Source: Toxoplasma gondii ME49
Taxonomy: Eukaryota; Apicomplexa; Conoidasida; Eucoccidiorida; Sarcocystidae
NCBI RefSeq assembly: GCF_000006565.2
Contig: NC_031472.1
Coordinates: forward strand, 2,679,864 to 2,743,863
Direction of reading: 5' to 3'
DNA length: 64,000 nucleotides
Below the pieces are notes generated by a model that searched no databases, had not been told where the DNA came from, and saw only the letters and a list, made by a program, of their open reading frames with translations. Both the position numbers and the translations under genes were made by a program. Numbering within the stretch: position 1 is the first letter of the stretch; each line of letters starts with the position of its first letter. Below, piece after piece: positions 63,152 through 64,000 of the stretch.

Positions 63152-63989
63152 TTAGTCAACTCTCTCAGAGCTCGAGGTCCCACTGGGCTCGGCCGAGTCT
63201 GCAGTGAACGCCGAGGGCGACAATGTCCCAGCTGAAATGCCACCACGCTCCCGCAGTGGCCCACTTGATTGCGGCGGCGATGGCGCAATCGTCAGCGGAT
63301 GGAATGTAGCAACATGTAGCCGTCCCGTTCGATGTCGTCGGAACACTCCTCGTTCCTGAAGTCCGAGATACCCCGGGTGTGATGCCACACTACCCGGTAC
63401 GTCCGATCCGCTGACTGCACTCACTGTCCCCACATCTCGGAACGAAGGCATGGCATCCCCTAACGTGACGTGTCTGCTACTCGTCCCTGCAGAAACCCCG
63501 CTGTATGAACGAGAACCTCTACTGCCTGCAGCGGCTTTAGAGGAAGCTTTCTCACGCCCAGCACTTCCACTGGTGAGTCTCGAACGGCCTCGCTCAACAG
63601 CGGACCCGTGCGACTGAACTCCCCGTACGTCCCGGCCGGGGGATCCGAAATGGGAAAAGGATGCCGAGCTCTCGGATGTCTCAGAGGCCAGTTCCGTGGC
63701 CAGCGTTTGAAGTTCCAACTCCAGTTCCACAGGCCACCACTCCATCGCAACATCAGAAGTAGGAACATATCTCACGCTACTCTCGTCGGGTGCAGGAAAC
63801 TGCGGAATTGCCTGTACGGAGCCAGTCCCCTGAATGCCGCTTTCTGACGACTGGTGCGGCCCCGTGTCCTGCACACGTTGTGGAGCCGGACTTGGTGTGA
63901 AGAATCCCTCTTCAGAGATCAATTCACTCGATGGGCGCAAAAGGGCGAGCGCCCCCGCATGCTCCGTCCACCCCGTTCCTTGCGTTCCT
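63152..63989 (-). CDS. Low-complexity reading frame, hypothetical protein (partial)
   Basis: An open frame of about 278 codons on the minus strand, bounded upstream by a TGA at about 63987 and ending in TGA at 63152. It is rich in Ser, Gly, Arg and Pro and I recognise no domain. It has no early ATG (the first in-frame Met codons are internal, at AMEWWPVEL and AMPSFRDVG), so it is probably the last exon of a gene whose earlier exons lie beyond the right edge. An acidic patch (VELELELQTLATELASE) could form a short helix. The content would suit a coccidian hypothetical protein. A chance frame is also possible. Confidence 0.35.
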
Positions 63990-64000
63990 TGTCAGCACCC

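Overview
The window looks like nuclear DNA of a cyst-forming coccidian apicomplexan (Sarcocystidae: Toxoplasma, Hammondia or Neospora type). The evidence is many small introns with GTRAGT donors, long (TA)n tracts in introns and spacers, serine-rich protein extensions, and coccidian ribosomal-protein promoter motifs upstream of an RPL9 gene. I cannot tell the genera apart by eye. All gene models below were spliced by hand from motif continuity and reading-phase agreement; no transcript or database was consulted. Layout from left to right: a P-type (type IIIA-like) proton ATPase of the PMA1 kind in 23 exons (+, 61-14675); a divergent Mediator subunit 10 (-, 17047-20351); a ribose-phosphate pyrophosphokinase with a long presequence-like N-terminus (+, 21938-26694); a protein with the N-terminal domain of negative elongation factor A (-, 29153-32015); ribosomal protein L9 (+, 33198-35613); two tandem paralogous genes that each encode eight EF-hand-like units (+, 38389-43040 and 45700-49258); the mitochondrial ATP synthase subunit OSCP (-, 50273-52065); an inward-rectifier (Kir-type) potassium channel (+, 54356 to at least 61718); and a low-complexity minus-strand reading frame at the right edge. 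Genes mostly alternate in strand, giving three head-to-head pairs with 1.2-2.3 kb between start codons: MED10/PRPS, NELF-A/RPL9 and OSCP/Kir. No operon-like functional cluster is evident. Two genes belong to RNA polymerase II transcription (MED10 and NELF-A), two to ion transport (H+ pump, K+ channel), and two to basic metabolism and energy (PRPP synthesis, ATP synthase). The most noteworthy items are the NELF-A-like gene, the duplicated EF-hand pair with different intron content, two GC-AG introns in the proton pump, the Kir channel with an altered selectivity filter and large insertions, and the PRPP synthetase with a presequence plus a predicted membrane anchor.
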